Notes under the pieces: generated by a model
Databases searched by the model: none
The model's input: only the letters and a program-made list of their open reading frames with translations
What the model was told of the DNA's origin: nothing
NCBI GenBank assembly: GCA_008694505.1
Contig: VZDJ01000041.1
Coordinates: forward strand, 5,913,956-5,977,955
DNA from: Cyanoderma ruficeps
Taxonomy: Eukaryota; Chordata; Aves; Passeriformes; Timaliidae
Reading direction: 5' to 3'
DNA: 64,000 nt
Position numbers and translations under genes: made by a program
Shown here: one piece after another, positions 48,455-61,247 of the stretch
Layout: each line of letters starts with the position of its first letter
Numbering within the stretch: position 1 is the stretch's first letter

Positions 48455-51400
48455 GAAAAAAAAAAAAAGCAAAAATCACTGAAAATGGACACTATATTGT
48501 GTAGATTTTTTTTTAATCAAAACTTAATTCTGGTGTCTCAGAAGAGGCAAAAGGATTCATCAGTTTTCAGGCAAGAAAAGAATACTCCATTGATTTGTCA
48601 CTCAAAGCCACATAAAGATTAAGATAAAGAATTGTGAATAGCACTTTACCTTCTGATTTTACAATACCAAATGTACTGTAAAAGATTTACATAAGTCCAT
48701 AGAGTCCATACTGTAAGAAGTCAGTAGTTCTTAAGACTAATATATTATACATAACCAAGAGCTGGAAACCTCTCAAAAATGAAGCAATCTAAAATAGCTA
48801 AACCAGGACATGATAAAAAAAGAAAAAAAAAGTCATGTATAAATTTGGAAAGAAAACTGAAACCTGTTGTTCTTTGTCTTGAGCTACATTAAAATGACAA
48901 TGAGTCAGTAAGACCTATGGTGCTTATTTTGGAAAAGAAAGAGAAGAAGGAATCTAATCTAAAGTTAAATGAGTCTATACAGCCTTATGGGACAGCTCAA
49001 AACCAACAGAGCTAAGGACTAGAAAATAAGGCTTACAATTATGATAATGGAGTTACAGAGCAATCATCTTTAGCTGAAATCACTGGTAATGAAGAAATTG
49101 TACCAAATTCTTTTAAGATTTTCCCACATGCATTCCATTACATATATTTTTCACAATAATGTGAAAAAAAATTAGATTTTACAGTCTTAAAAGTGCTGTC
49201 TACTGTCATTATGCGTCCTAAATGTCAATGTAATACTTGGGTTCTCAGGATACTGGCTACTGGTATTTGTACTCGTCAATTCTTTCTGTGCCCACTAGAT
49301 GGTACTGCCAGCTTTAATTACACCATCCAAGGCTGAAATTACAGGGCGTGTTTGTTTCATCATTTCGTCCCAAACCACAGCGTCAAGGGCTACGTTGTAT
49401 TTTTCAGCTGCCCCAGTGTAAATTTGTTTTAGCTCCACTGGTTTTATATCCTTATCTGATGGACTGTCTATGGCTAGTCAATCAGGTATTGGGGCCACAC
49501 GTAAAATAAAGCAGAAATACTTCAACCAAACAGAAGTATTTGTAAGCAGGTCCTATGGTTATTATCCTCATAGTCACAATTAAAATATTTTCAACCTTTT
49601 TGGCTGGAAACATCTTCTTCCTCAAAATTTTCTCTCACCTCTAAACCACAAAATGCACAGATATCTTAACTTTCTTACAGATGGAAGAGCATACTATTTA
49701 TAACTTGGATTCATTAGTCCTTTCAGCATAACCATGCAATTTTGTAGCCAGAAATTTTGAGTTCTCTAAATCTAATATGAATACTTGATCAAGTTTAATT
49801 TATAAAAAGTAAGAAAATATTTGATTTCTCTATTAGTCTCAAATATCATCTGTTTTACTGGCCAACCCAATGCCCATGAACTATGTATCTGTTTCTACAG
49901 ATATTCTTCACAAATTAGCAGAAAAGAAGTCCAGATTTGCTTTCTGGAGAAGAAGGTCAAAGCAATTAACATTACTCTCTCTCCTTGGTTAGAGAAAATC
50001 ATTCATTGAAGGAATGAAAGCTGCTTTTATGAACCTTAATCATCATAGATGTCAATTAGTTTCAAGCTGCAGAACTGAGGGCTTTTAAACAGCAGTGAGA
50101 CATGGAGAAAAGTAGGACTTGTGAGTCGACCTGAACTATCCTGAATCATCACCACCTTGGGATAATGGGAGAGATAGGACATCCACAACTGAAAGGACCA
50201 TCCTTCCATGGGGCAAGACCAGCTACATGGTCAAGTGCATATGATGCACTGTGAAATATCATGGACCATGTGCTATCTGAGCAAAGATTTTGTTAGTCTT
50301 CTCTAATCCTAAGGGTTCAAGGCGCTGTAGAAATGAGATTTTTACCTCTGAATGGAAAAAAAACAAACAACTAGTCTGTTAAAGTAAAAACATCAAGAAA
50401 AGAAAGAAAAAGGCCAAAAATTACTATTTCATTCGAATGAATATTCTCTGACAGTGAAAAGGGAGAAAGAGTGTCAGGAAGCAAAGTAATCAATTGAGAG
50501 TCCTCCAAAATACCCATGCTGCAGTGCTTTAGTCTTTCCAATTCACAGAGCTGATCTTTTTTTATATTCACAGTGAAATGAGATATATCTGTTTTGGAGA
50601 AAGTTAAGCAGTTGCTGTTTTATTTGAAACTCTCAAATGTTGATATTTTTTGTTGGACTTCCATGTCCCTCTTTTTCCTGAAGCCACATGCATGACATAA
50701 CCTTCTTTTAGATTATTCACTTCAGCAAACAACATTTACTCAAGGCCCTGTTCTCCTTTCCCCTGTTCTGGGCTCCCCACAGTGCAATCAATTTCTTGTG
50801 GTTTCTTTAATTTATGCAGCTTTGCCATGGAGAAACTGATGCATTTGGTCTGGAATGATGCAAAGGAGACTGTGGCTTATGTACAGAAACTGAAGCAAAT
50901 TGCGTGGCATAATCAAAAGTTAATATTCTTTCAATCAGAGGAGAAAACATGATCCTTCAATTGAGAAGTAAATATAGAATGCTATTCTATGAAATATAAT
51001 AGCACTTGAATCCAGGCAATATAATTTTTCATTTCATTTTTGATTCTTAGAGTCTATTAAAGTTAAATCACTCAGGTAAATATGAGAACCATCTTTTGAG
51101 ATATGGCAAACAAAATATTTATTACAGCCAAAATAACTGGTTTTTTTCAGGAATATTTTAAACTTACACATAGATCAAATTTTTTTGTGTTTAAATTGTT
51201 ATAAAGAGTACTTGGTTTTTATACGGGCTGTGTTTTACATGTATTCTGTAAAGCGATTTAGTACTAGAAAGCAGTAGGAGAAAAAAACTCCGCTATTCAA
51301 AACAAAAATTTCTAATGGATCAGTGATTCTGACCTTGATTTTCTTGCCTACGGATTTCACAGGCACTTGTTTCACACAGGAGTCATACACGTGCAGTCCG

Positions 51401-54400
51401 GCAATTCTTTGAAGTCAGTTTGTAGAACACAAGATAGAAATAAAGCCCAAATTCATAATCACTGAAATGTTGCCCACAAATTTAGAAGAGAAATGAGCAA
51501 AGTGAGCTGAATTTAGAATTGTTTCAATTTGGTGGAAATTTGTGCATGATTCTATTGCCTGGATATGCTATCCACAAAGGAGAAAAAGTAGCAGTTCATT
51601 CCTGGGAAGTTCCTTCTTATGTTGGAAGACTTCAAGACCACCCTAAAAATATGTCCACGTTGTTCATTAATTTTCCATCTGCCTGTACGGGCATTTTTTT
51701 GTCAGAATTGGATGGATATACATTGGTGTATTTTAATGACATCTTCATATTTCCAAGGGTCTTGTGATTGATCTAGTAATGCTAGATGGTGAAATGGCTC
51801 CAGACACTGGCTGTGTTTCTGTGCACCTGTGATGTGGTGTAACTGACAGGATCAAGGCATTGGCAGGGAAACCAGTGGGGTCTCCATCCAAGGAGACACA
51901 GGCACCAGCTCCCTCTCTTTTCTTTACAACCTGCTACATGAGCCAAGACACAGTGGAACTCGTTGCTTGCTTGATAATTTTACCTTGAAGCGCATGGAAC
52001 ATTATGTACTGCTCAAGGCACTTTTACATAGACACTGTTAAAAGAGGACTGTACTTGCATTAATGTTTTAATGTTTTCATACTAATTATCCTGGGAGAAG
52101 TTGAAGCTGTTGTGGACTGAGATTGTTTCATTGAACAAAAGCATATAGAAGGAATATAAGAAAAAAGAGAAAAAAAAAAGGTAGTATAATCTTTATTTGA
52201 TTTATTTGACTTACTACATGTATTTGACTTATTTTCTGAAGTTTCTATTCTACAGATTCAGGTTGTTGCTACAGCAGGCCAGCAGGCATGATCCAAGGTC
52301 ATGACTTGACATTTGGCAAAGAGTAAACAACAACAAAAAAATTACTTGGTAGACATCTTTAGGTGCCATTTGTACTGGTCAGTTAGTGGGAAAAAAACAG
52401 AAAGGGAAGACTGTGTTACAGTCACTCCTGAGATCATTCATAATGATTCATACCTAAATTCAGTGCCTGGAGTGAAACTTCAGGATGCCAGTACAAAGGT
52501 TATGCCAAGAAAGGTAATTATAGCTCTGTAAGACATCCATAAATCTTCTCCTGTGGTAAAAAGGAGATAAAAATAAAATAAATGAAGAAAAAATTCAATG
52601 AGAATCCAAGAGATCAAGAAAAAGGCTGAAACGGATGACAGAGTGAACTAGCTTAGTGGTCCTTCATCACTACTCAAAGACATGTTTAATAGACTTTGAC
52701 AGGCTTCGGTGGAATCAGAACTTCCTGGTTCAGTTAATAAAAACTAAAGCCAAAACCTTCAAACCAAATAATTAGAAATGGTGAAATTGCAGTCTTTATC
52801 TCGAACTAAATTTTTCAAAGTTTTGGCCAAAGCTTGGATCTTGTTCCATATCTAATATGTACAAGAGAGATGATTTAATGTGTCACCAGTGCTCAGGTCT
52901 AATAACAAGGTAAGTCATATTATGTCCAACATAATTTTTTTTTTAATCATAGATCAAAAACATCTCTGCTTGAAACACAAGTTTTTTAATTTTAATAGCT
53001 CTGCTGGTGTGTGATCCCTCTTACATCTTTTCACATTCATTAAGCCAGTTGATTTTGTAAGCTGATATTGTTAACAGATTAATTTCTGTGCATATATTCA
53101 TTAGTCATCCTGGAGTTTAGGTGTTGTGTTCATGACATGGCTTTGGGATTTTTGAGGAATAATTGTTTGTTAGTTTATCTGGTTGGTTTAGTTTATTTTT
53201 CTCTTCTTTCAGTTTGGTATATGAAAGGAATTCCAGTGTAAGAGTACTGCTTTCTGGGATCATCCTAGCAGGTATATCTGGTAGTTTGCCTGATAAAGAA
53301 AGAAGCTTCAAACGTGTGTTCTCAATGCTGAGTGTACTGTTTTAACTGATAGCAAAGTCTAGTAGATAGACTTGATTTACATTTTTAGCTCCAGATAACT
53401 CTTAAACCACAGAAGTCCATTGTGTTAAGTCCTCTTTTTTTTTAATGAGTGCATACTTTAAGAATTAAGGGCCCTCTAAGGAGAAAAGTCCTATCTCTTT
53501 GAAGCTCTGGCATGTTCCTGAGCATGAGTATTTTTTCCTGTCAGGAAGCTTAATGAGCTACCTTCTTGGGAAGAAACTGAGATAAATTTCTATGTTATTG
53601 TTGGAAGACAAAAAAGGAGAAAAATAAAATCTTTCATCCTTTATTCTGTTGTTGGCAAAACATTGATGGACATTGGGCAAATGGAACAAGTTTGAACTCC
53701 AGACAGTTTCTTTATCTGACAGATAAAACCAAAACTAAACTGTATTTTAAATACCATATTTTGTGTTGTTTTTAGATTTCACTTCTCTACTCTTAAGAAA
53801 GGGGGAGAATGTGGTCTACCTTTCTCATATGTCCCCACTCACACATTTCTTTATAATAATTTGTGTTTCTATGTTGTGTGAAAGACAGGTCACTAGGCAC
53901 AGCATACACCAAAAAGAAAAAAAAAAGCATTTCTAGTCAAGGAAAACAGGTAAACAGATTTGTAGAAGAGAACTAGGAAGACCTTACCTGTTAATGTGAT
54001 ATATAGTGGCCTCAGCACACAGCAAGCCAAGCAGAGATAATAGGCTTTTAGGAGGAAGGGAAAGGGAAATGGTGTTCATTTATGTATGCTCACTGGAAGC
54101 TTTTCTTAAGGATAAGTATCAGATCAGAGAAAACTGAGAATGTTTGCTTTAAAAATTTATGATTGACTGACAGCAATGGAAGGATATCACTTCTGATGAA
54201 ATTAATATGAGGCATAGCACAGAGAGAAACCACTAAGACCTTAAAGAACGAAGAGGAGTCACTTGAATCATTTCAATGGAATGATAGTATGAACCTGTGT
54301 CAATCTGTTTATCTCACATGGAACTCCTTGTCAGCTTAACAGAACGATGTCTTCAGTTGCAGTTAGGAGACTGGTGGTTTATGAGTCACCTGTCACAGTT

Positions 54401-55629
54401 CTGCAGAGGTTTTAGGGATAATCCTCTTCTCCATAAACATGCCAGGAATATTCCTGGACCTCCAGAATACAGCCTTTTCTATAAAAGAAATAAACAAGAC
54501 ATACAGTTCATAGGAAACATAGGCCAGTCTGCCCTCACAAATACCAGCACAGGTATCTTTAAGAATATACTTCTGGACAATTTATGCCACCAGTCATCTT
54601 CTCATGCTGTAATTTTCAAAGATTTCCATATGGGAAAAATGCTGACTTTCCACAGGTACCTCCCAGAAGACTCATTCACATGTTGACATCCTTACCCTGC
54701 CCACCACTCCCCATCGCACCCTGCTGCATAGAAATGTACGGGTCCTTGAAGAGAAACAGATTAAATAATTTTAAGTTTTTAGATACATTTTTGTATTTTT
54801 TCTTATTAACATTGAGTCATCATCTGTTTTATTTTTCCTCCATCATGTCAGTGACTTCTTCACTCTTGAGAAAAATGAGTTGTATTCACTGGTGTAACCT
54901 CTAAAATTACTTTAGATTTGGAACTTAAAGCAAAATGAGTCCTGTGTCCAGCTGTCTGGTTCAAAGCCCATGGACAGCATACACTTTCCACGCAAGGTTA
55001 TCTGACAGCTCTCCTATCCAAAGCTGACTGTGCCCATCATCAAACATCACTGCAGCCAAAACCACAGGGAGGAGAGAGTGAGCTGACACTGACAACCAGG
55101 AGCTCTTTGCGTGCTGTATTTGCACAGATGTGCATGATTGCACAACTCTTTGGCTCAAAAAAAGGGAGAGTGAGTAACAAAAAGTGGAGTAGAGGTGGTC
55201 TTCTGCTCAAACATCCCTATGTAGTTGCACTGGAGTGTCTCTGTCTTTCTGTCAGCAGTACATTTCTCCTTAGCTGGCTCTTGAGGTGGTCTAAATCCAG
55301 AAAATTTTTTATGAGATATATAATTTGGATGCAAACTTTAGTCTAGTGGGAGAGAATAGGTGCAGTGATAGTGCATTCTGAGCTGGAAAAAACAGCTGTG
55401 GCAAGAAAGCCACATAGCACAGCATTTGTGATGCAGAAAGCAGACACAGAATGATATAGGAGGGGTTGCCATGGACTATATTTATTTTCATTTTCCTGAG
55501 TGACCCACAAGGATGATGTAGTCAGTGCTGAGTGGAAAGTGAGCAAGCAGAGGCCAAGAATCTATTCTCGGAGGACTGATCAGTGGGGAAGCTGGGTTTG
55601 AGTGCTGATGACTTCAGCTAGAAAATCTC
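48455..55629. other. No gene recognised (7.2 kb)
   Basis: An A-rich run follows the LTR directly. The remainder is AT-rich single-copy DNA. Balanced composition at about 49290-49450 may reflect a conserved element. The 129-codon plus frame at 54297-54686 starts at GTG and has no recognisable domain. A 41-codon ATG frame at 50827-50952 is listed separately. Overlapping minus frames at 55309-55546 are chance-like. Confidence 0.45.
50827..50952 (+). CDS. Small ORF of 41 codons in a strong start context (hypothetical)
   Basis: The start sits in gccATGG, a favourable initiation context, 12 bp after an acceptor-like ttatgcag. The reading starts MEKLMHLVWNDAKETVAYVQ and is lysine-, glutamate- and glutamine-rich, unlike the leucine/phenylalanine-rich chance frames nearby. 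It ends at TGA after SEEKT. It is predicted to be helical and soluble. There is no resemblance to a known family, and short frames of this size are expected by chance, so confidence is low. Confidence 0.12.
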   Translation: MEKLMHLVWNDAKETVAYVQKLKQIAWHNQKLIFFQSEEKT

Positions 55630-55715
55630 GCTAAGGTTTTGGAGTCTCTAGGCTGGCAGACTTGGATTTATATCCCAGCCTTGGTCTTAAATCCTTTCTG
55701 TGTAATCTGAGACTA
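55630..55715 (+). mobile_element. Possible MIR-like SINE relic
   Basis: The stretch ggagtctctaggctggcaga, then cttggatttatatcccagcc and ctgtgtaatctgag, follows the order of MIR's tRNA-derived core: 'gactctggagccagactgcctgggttcgaatccc', then 'ctgtgtgacc'. It is more degraded than the relic at 17800, so the call is tentative. Confidence 0.35.
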
Positions 55716-58700
55716 TTCATGATGTGCAAAAGCAGAAGGCTTGCATCTGTCAGAGAGATCTGCCTGAAGGCCAGAAAGAAGTCTGTGAGTTGTAACTAAA
55801 TGGTTAGGCACGATTTTACTGTAAGCCTTAAGCACATCCTCAAAACAAGGTAAAAAAAATGATAAGAAACTAAGAAAAGTTTTGGAGTTAGTATGAGAAC
55901 TGAATGATTGAGTTGTGAACTCTGCAGCTGGACTGCAGTATGCTGACCTTCAAGTTGAAGAAATTTAAACTTAATGCATGGAGTATCATGAAAGAGTGAA
56001 TTGAGCACAAAGTCATTGGGAAGGCTAACTTGCCCCATTTGACAGTCTGAGACTGAAGTTTGAATGCTTCAGCTGTTTTGAGGGTGTTGGCATCAGTACA
56101 GTCAAAATTGGGCTGGACAAATTTACAATATAGGGAGCCAGAGTTGTCTAAACACAAGCAATTTATAATGTAGGGTGTCAGTGAAGAACACAACACAGCA
56201 AACTGAAACCTTAACAATGTCTGAAGATTTTTTCCCCAGAACTTTTATGTAGCGCAGAGGCTGTAGGAGGGAGGATCAAAGACTATAGGGAATGTGAGGG
56301 TCTGAGAAGGAAAGGGTGCAGTTGTAAGCAGCAGAGAAGAAAAGTAAAAGTAGGGAGTATTCGTAAGTGGAGGAGAGATTAAAATAAGATGAGCAGCAGA
56401 AAGTCCAAAAACAGTGCATCTGCACGACAGCATTAGAATTCAGAGGTGTGGAAGGGGATGGACTACATGGGCTTTGTTAGCATTCCATTTCTTGGGGGAA
56501 ATAGCCTGGAATGATAAAAAAAAATGATGAAAATAAAACTTCTTACTGTGACTGGAAAAGTTCATATAAAGAAATGTGGGAAGAGTATTGCCCTTTAGCT
56601 CAGAGAAAAATAATCTTTATGCTTCTTCAAACTATGGCATAACCTAAAGAAGGTGTATAGCTGTGCTTGAAAGCTCCCCCAAGCAATAGGAAAGGCATGT
56701 CGTTTTTGGAAACTTGGAATTTTTTCACAACTCAGAAAATCTTGCAGCACTCTCCAGTTACAGTGCAGTACTATCACTGGCAGGCAAGGTGGAAAATCTG
56801 CAACAAATTTTGAACAGTAAACTTTGCTTTTCACTGTTTCTCTGTTGGCACTTGGATCAAGTCTGGGAACATGGACATAATTTCCCTAGCTGATAAATGG
56901 GCTGCAAAATTAGTTTTACTCAATACTCCAGTGCTTTGGAGTAGGACATTTTCTGGCTCCCAGGTCCGTCTTTGGCTTGCTTTCACTAGAGAAGCAGCAT
57001 CACAAACACTGGTACCTCAACTGTGTCTCCAGACAACAGGAAGTTGTGAGATGGGAATGGGAAATGCTATTAGCTTGGCAGGCAGATATGCTTTGAGTAT
57101 TTTGGTGGTCATAGGAGGCAACATCGTTTGTAGCCAGTCACAACTTCTCACACTTCTTCAGTGACCTGAAGTAGAGACTCAGGTACCAGCAGTCCTGACA
57201 GCTAAATGTGTGTTAGTTATCATGAATGACTGCCAGGGTACATCTGGTACTTCTTGCCTCCTGAGTTTGATCATGTGCTGTGCAGTAATTTAGTTAGATT
57301 TTAAATATTCAGGGAAAATTATTCAGGTTTAAGAGGCAACAGATGCCTGACAGAAGGAAAACTGATCAAGTAAGAAGTTTGAGCTCACACTATTTTTCCA
57401 ACTTTCTTTTCAACTAGCAAGCCTTAGGTGTTTGACTTAAAATGTGAGGATATGATCTACCTTAGCACTTTATCCAAATAGACAAAATTCTGAAGGGCTG
57501 CTTTTAGAAGGAATGCTCAGGAAATTTTAACATCAAACTACACATATTGACTAATCTCAAATTCATTCAACTGAATTTTGGTCTGAACCAAAAATTAAGT
57601 TTCAAGGAAAATCAGCAGAAAACCCATGTCTAGCATCCCCCTTGTCTCCTTGGAAGAACAATAATCCAGGCAAAGGGAGTGCTGGATCAGAAATAATTTT
57701 TCTGTGAGTTTTCAGCAATATAGTTCAGTCCATGTAGATTGCACTAAGTTTCTCATTAAGTTTATGGAAGGTATTCTGCTAAAAAATCCCTAACAGAACC
57801 TTTGTCAAGATGAAGTTGTGGTGGCTGGTAGTTGTGAGCCCCTGCCCTCCTCTTTGTCCTCCTTCCTCAATTTGCAGCCTGTAGAAGAGCCCCTGCAAAG
57901 CTCAGGAAAAGCTCTCAAAGCACTAATTACCCCAAATTCCTTACCTTTCCTGGGTGATTTTTTTTTACATTTTCAGCTTTTACCAGTGACTCAAGACCTT
58001 CTGTGCAGCTGTCTCCACTTTTAAGTCAACAACTTTTTAGGTACCAGAGGAAAGTGATAGTGCTTAATCCAGATGTGTGACCAACCTTTGTGAAGACACC
58101 AGACAGTCAAATCATCTTAGAACCATCAACCACTTGTTTGATCTCTGTATTGATGTTATCAGGCTGTGTCTTTTTCACTCATCTTTTGTAAAATATGTGT
58201 GGGGAAAGCTTGGAACATAAAGCAGAGTCCCACTTTCCTGGAAATAGATTTTAGGATATAAATCTTAGGATAATTTAGTAAAGTTTAGGATAATTCCAGT
58301 TTGTATGCAGGTGTTTACACATCCAGACTTAAATTTCATTATCTCTGTCTGAGGATGAGTATCACCTTCAAGTATGAAAAGCCCTCATACTTTTATGCTT
58401 GATTACTAAATAATTTAGGAGTTAGTGAAAATGAGTGCCATCATCGATAAAAATGGAGAAACATCACTTAAAATCTATTGAAAATGGACATGGTGATATT
58501 CCAGTGTCAGAGAAACAGCAGATCAGATGTAGTTTATATGAAATGACTCTTGTCTGTACCAATGATAATTGTTTCCAAGGAACTTTATAGTCCAGGATCA
58601 TGTAATCAAGTTTCTAAGGACAGAAACATTATGAACATCTTCTCTGAATTGCTCTATTCCATGAGTAATGGGACTTCCATATTAAATCCTGTATGAAATA

Positions 58701-58892
58701 CATTATGCCTTTTAGGAAAACTTCCAAGCAAAGTAAGACACTTATTGTAGAATGAGCTGCAACAGCCGATAAGATGTTGTAATAATTAATTAACTTCTGA
58801 CATCAGTAGGTATTGCATTTTTCCTCAAAGCTTCCTTGGTTGCAACTTTCAGCTACTTAGTCTTGGCTGAAGTCTTTTCATAAATGGGAAAA
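55716..58892. other. No gene recognised
   Basis: AT-rich single-copy sequence. Opposed open frames such as 55888-56217 minus (109 codons) and 56871-57164 plus (97 codons) show no recognisable domain. No repeat consensus was recognised. Confidence 0.5.
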
Positions 58893-59265
58893 TAAAATCA
58901 TAGAATCAAAGCCATAGAATCATTAATGCTGGGAAAGATGTCCAAGATCATCAAGTCCAACTTTGACTAAATTCCACCATATCAACCACACCATAGTACT
59001 AAGTGCCCTGCTGTGTCATTTTTTGAACACTTCCAGAGATGGTGACTCCACCTCCTTCCTGGGCAGTCCATTCCAATGCTTAATCACCCTTTCTGTGAAG
59101 AAATTCTTCTTGAACCTCCCTTGGTGCAGCTTGAGGCCATTTCCTCTTGTCCTGTTGCTGGTTGTCTTGCCCAGATTTGTTGCCCTTCTCTGGACATGGT
59201 CCAGCACTTCAATGCCCCTCCTGTAATAAGAGGCTCAGAACTGGACACAGTACTCAAGGTACAGA
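58893..59265 (-). mobile_element. CR1 LINE fragment, 5'-truncated, minus strand
   Basis: The left edge carries tcatagaatcaaagccatag, the reverse complement of the ATTCTATG-type terminal repeats that end avian CR1 elements. The element therefore runs right to left and keeps its 3' end. On the minus strand, 59016-59207 is open for 63 codons and reads as the C-terminal tail of CR1 ORF2, with the blocks [28 protein letters not shown] and SPSLEVFKK. This is the end of the reverse-transcriptase protein, downstream of its catalytic motifs. The remaining 120 bp is the 3' UTR. Truncation at the 5' side is normal for CR1. The fragment cannot encode an active protein. Confidence 0.92.
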
Positions 59266-59460
59266 AATGTTTGGGGGTTTTTTATCACTTTTTTTTACTC
59301 CAGGTCTGTGACTTGTTTGTGATTGTGTCGACTAAGTATTTCTTACCAGAGTGATCCTTTTGAGTCTGCTCCTAGAAAGAAAGATCCTCAAGTCTTTTAA
59401 TCATTCTCATGAACCCCTTTGGATAGTTCTTGTTTTGCACATTTCCACCTTGATTTGTGA
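59266..59460. other. Nothing recognised
   Basis: AT-rich sequence between the CR1 fragment and the palindrome, with a short T run at about 59290-59297. Confidence 0.5.
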
Positions 59461-59497
59461 GGACATAACATATGTCCATATGTTATGGACATAACAT
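59461..59497. repeat. Compact palindrome overlapping a direct repeat
   Basis: cataacatatg (59464-59474) and catatgttatg (59477-59487) form a perfect 11-bp inverted repeat with a two-base centre. ggacataacat occurs directly repeated at 59461-59471 and 59487-59497, so the second copy overlaps the palindrome's right end. A nearly spacer-free palindrome of this kind could extrude as a cruciform. Confidence 0.9.
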
Positions 59498-60710
59498 TTC
59501 TGTGGTAGTCTTGTTGCACACAGCAGACCCAACGTTCCCACCCACTATCCCAACCCCAGCAATATTACTTCATTTTTATGAAACTCAATAGCTCTACGAC
59601 AAAGCTTAAAATCATACTCTCAGAGAAAGACATCAGGACGTGAAGAGTTTTATGATAAATAATACTTAAGTTTAAGATTCTGCAGTGCTACTGAAGTGGA
59701 AGTTAGACTTTTGGTGTACCTTGACTTTAAAGTGCATAATGTGAGCGAGGCCCTGTGGAGGCTTCCAAATTTGTTCCTGTTCCAGATTGATAGATACTTC
59801 TGTAGAGGAGGCCGCATAAGAATCTGTACTTTGTCAGAAACTCCTCTGAGGAAAACCAGAAAATGGGTCCTATGTGAGCAGCCCATCCTTCATGGGTCCC
59901 TGCCTTTCACAGAGCCCTGCAGGAAAATGCCACCGTACCATCCCACAGTTGTATCCTATTGTAGCCACAGGGGAATGCTAAGTGGCATATTCTCTCTTTA
60001 TTAGGCTAGCAGGGAACCATTCCGCTTTCTTTTTCACATCTAGGACTTCAGTAAACTTTAATGTTGTTTTGGTATGTGAGATAATAGAGAAGATTTACGT
60101 GGGATTTAAGTGTGCTTATTTAATGATGCCATTATAAAAACAGGTATTTATTTGCCCTAGACTTTTTTATATTATGATCTGTGTCATTCTAGGGACAGGT
60201 GACTTGTCAAAGAGGACAAAAGAATTATGCTGTCATATTAAACTATGTACTCTAGCTGAGTGGTGCTTCTGATCACTGACCATTATTAATTGACCCAGTT
60301 GTAATCCCAACAAAGCATATCATCAGGCCAGAATGTTTTCCATGTGGACAGTTCAGAGAGACACATTAGAAAAATAACACCAGTAATAACTCAAGAATTT
60401 AGCCTACAGTGCAAAACACAGTCAGAGCTGGGAACATGCTGAAACCTATAACATAATATGTAAGTGTCAGCACATAGTTGGAGTGGAAATAATTATAAAA
60501 AAAAAAATCACAGTGGAATAATTGTAATGTAAAGCCTTGAAGCAATCCTTCCTATTTCAAGCATTCAGGAGGAAAATAATTGCTGGATTTTAATCTTACC
60601 TCTCTAAACCCAAAACTATTAAGGTAGTCATATAATTGCTTTCTAAATATTTCAGTCAATCAATAAAATGTTGCGAGGGGTTTAGTGGAGATATGGGATG
60701 GATAAAGACT
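59498..60710. other. No gene recognised
   Basis: Frames at 59696-60004 (plus, 102 codons) and 59650-59886 (minus, 78 codons) overlap in opposite directions. The plus frame has a less biased composition than most here, but no domain was recognised. The remainder is AT-rich. Confidence 0.45.
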
Positions 60711-60757
60711 TTGTTCTTTCTTTTTTTTTTTTTTGTTTGTTTGTTTGTTTAATTCAG
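60711..60757 (+). repeat. T-rich tract with (GTTT)n
   Basis: About fourteen T then four gttt units, ending in aattcag. This is simple sequence that also resembles a 3' splice site. No good donor follows within a normal exon distance. Confidence 0.85.
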
Positions 60758-61009
60758 TGATAACCTGTGCAGAGATGGTTCAGAAATCAAAGCACTAGTA
60801 CAGACTTTCAGGTCAGGGATCCAAAACAGTTTGCCAGTACTAAAGAATTAAGATGTAGAAATGGCCAGCATTATGGTTATATCTCTGGTTTAAGGGTAAA
60901 GAAATCAGGTGCCTTTGACTCCTGGTTTGGCTTTGTCACCTGTACCCATCCCCACTGGTACCTCTGGGTCTGAGGTGGTGCCTATATGTATTTGTGGAGT
61001 TACTGCTTC

Positions 61010-61247
61010 AGGAACAAAGAGCAGAACACTCAAGTTGAACCAGGCAAGGTTTAGATTACATATTAAGAAAAAATTCTTCTCTCAAAGGGCTGTCAAGCAC
61101 CGTAACAGGCTTCCCAGAGAGAAGGTTGAGGTACCATCCCTAGAGGTATTTGAAAGATATTTGTATGTGGTGCCTAAGGACAAGGTTTACTTATGGATGT
61201 GGCAATGCTGGGTTAACAGTTGGAATCTAAAAGGTTCTGTAGTTTTA
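61010..61247 (+). mobile_element. CR1 LINE fragment, plus strand
   Basis: The plus frame here carries the CR1 ORF2 tail blocks LKLNQARFRLHIKKKFF, VKHRNRLPREK and VPSLEVFERYL. Non-coding CR1 3'-UTR-like sequence follows (tggcaatgctgggttaacag, then gttggaatctaaaaggttc). The expected ATTCTATG terminal repeats are not recognisable, so the 3' end is lost or decayed. It is truncated at the 5' end and opposite in orientation to the copy at 58893-59265. It appears more diverged than that copy, which suggests an older insertion. It is non-functional. Confidence 0.88.

Noticed and set aside
54297..54686. 129-codon plus frame
   Set aside because: It starts with GTG rather than ATG, resembles no family, and overlaps another plus frame.
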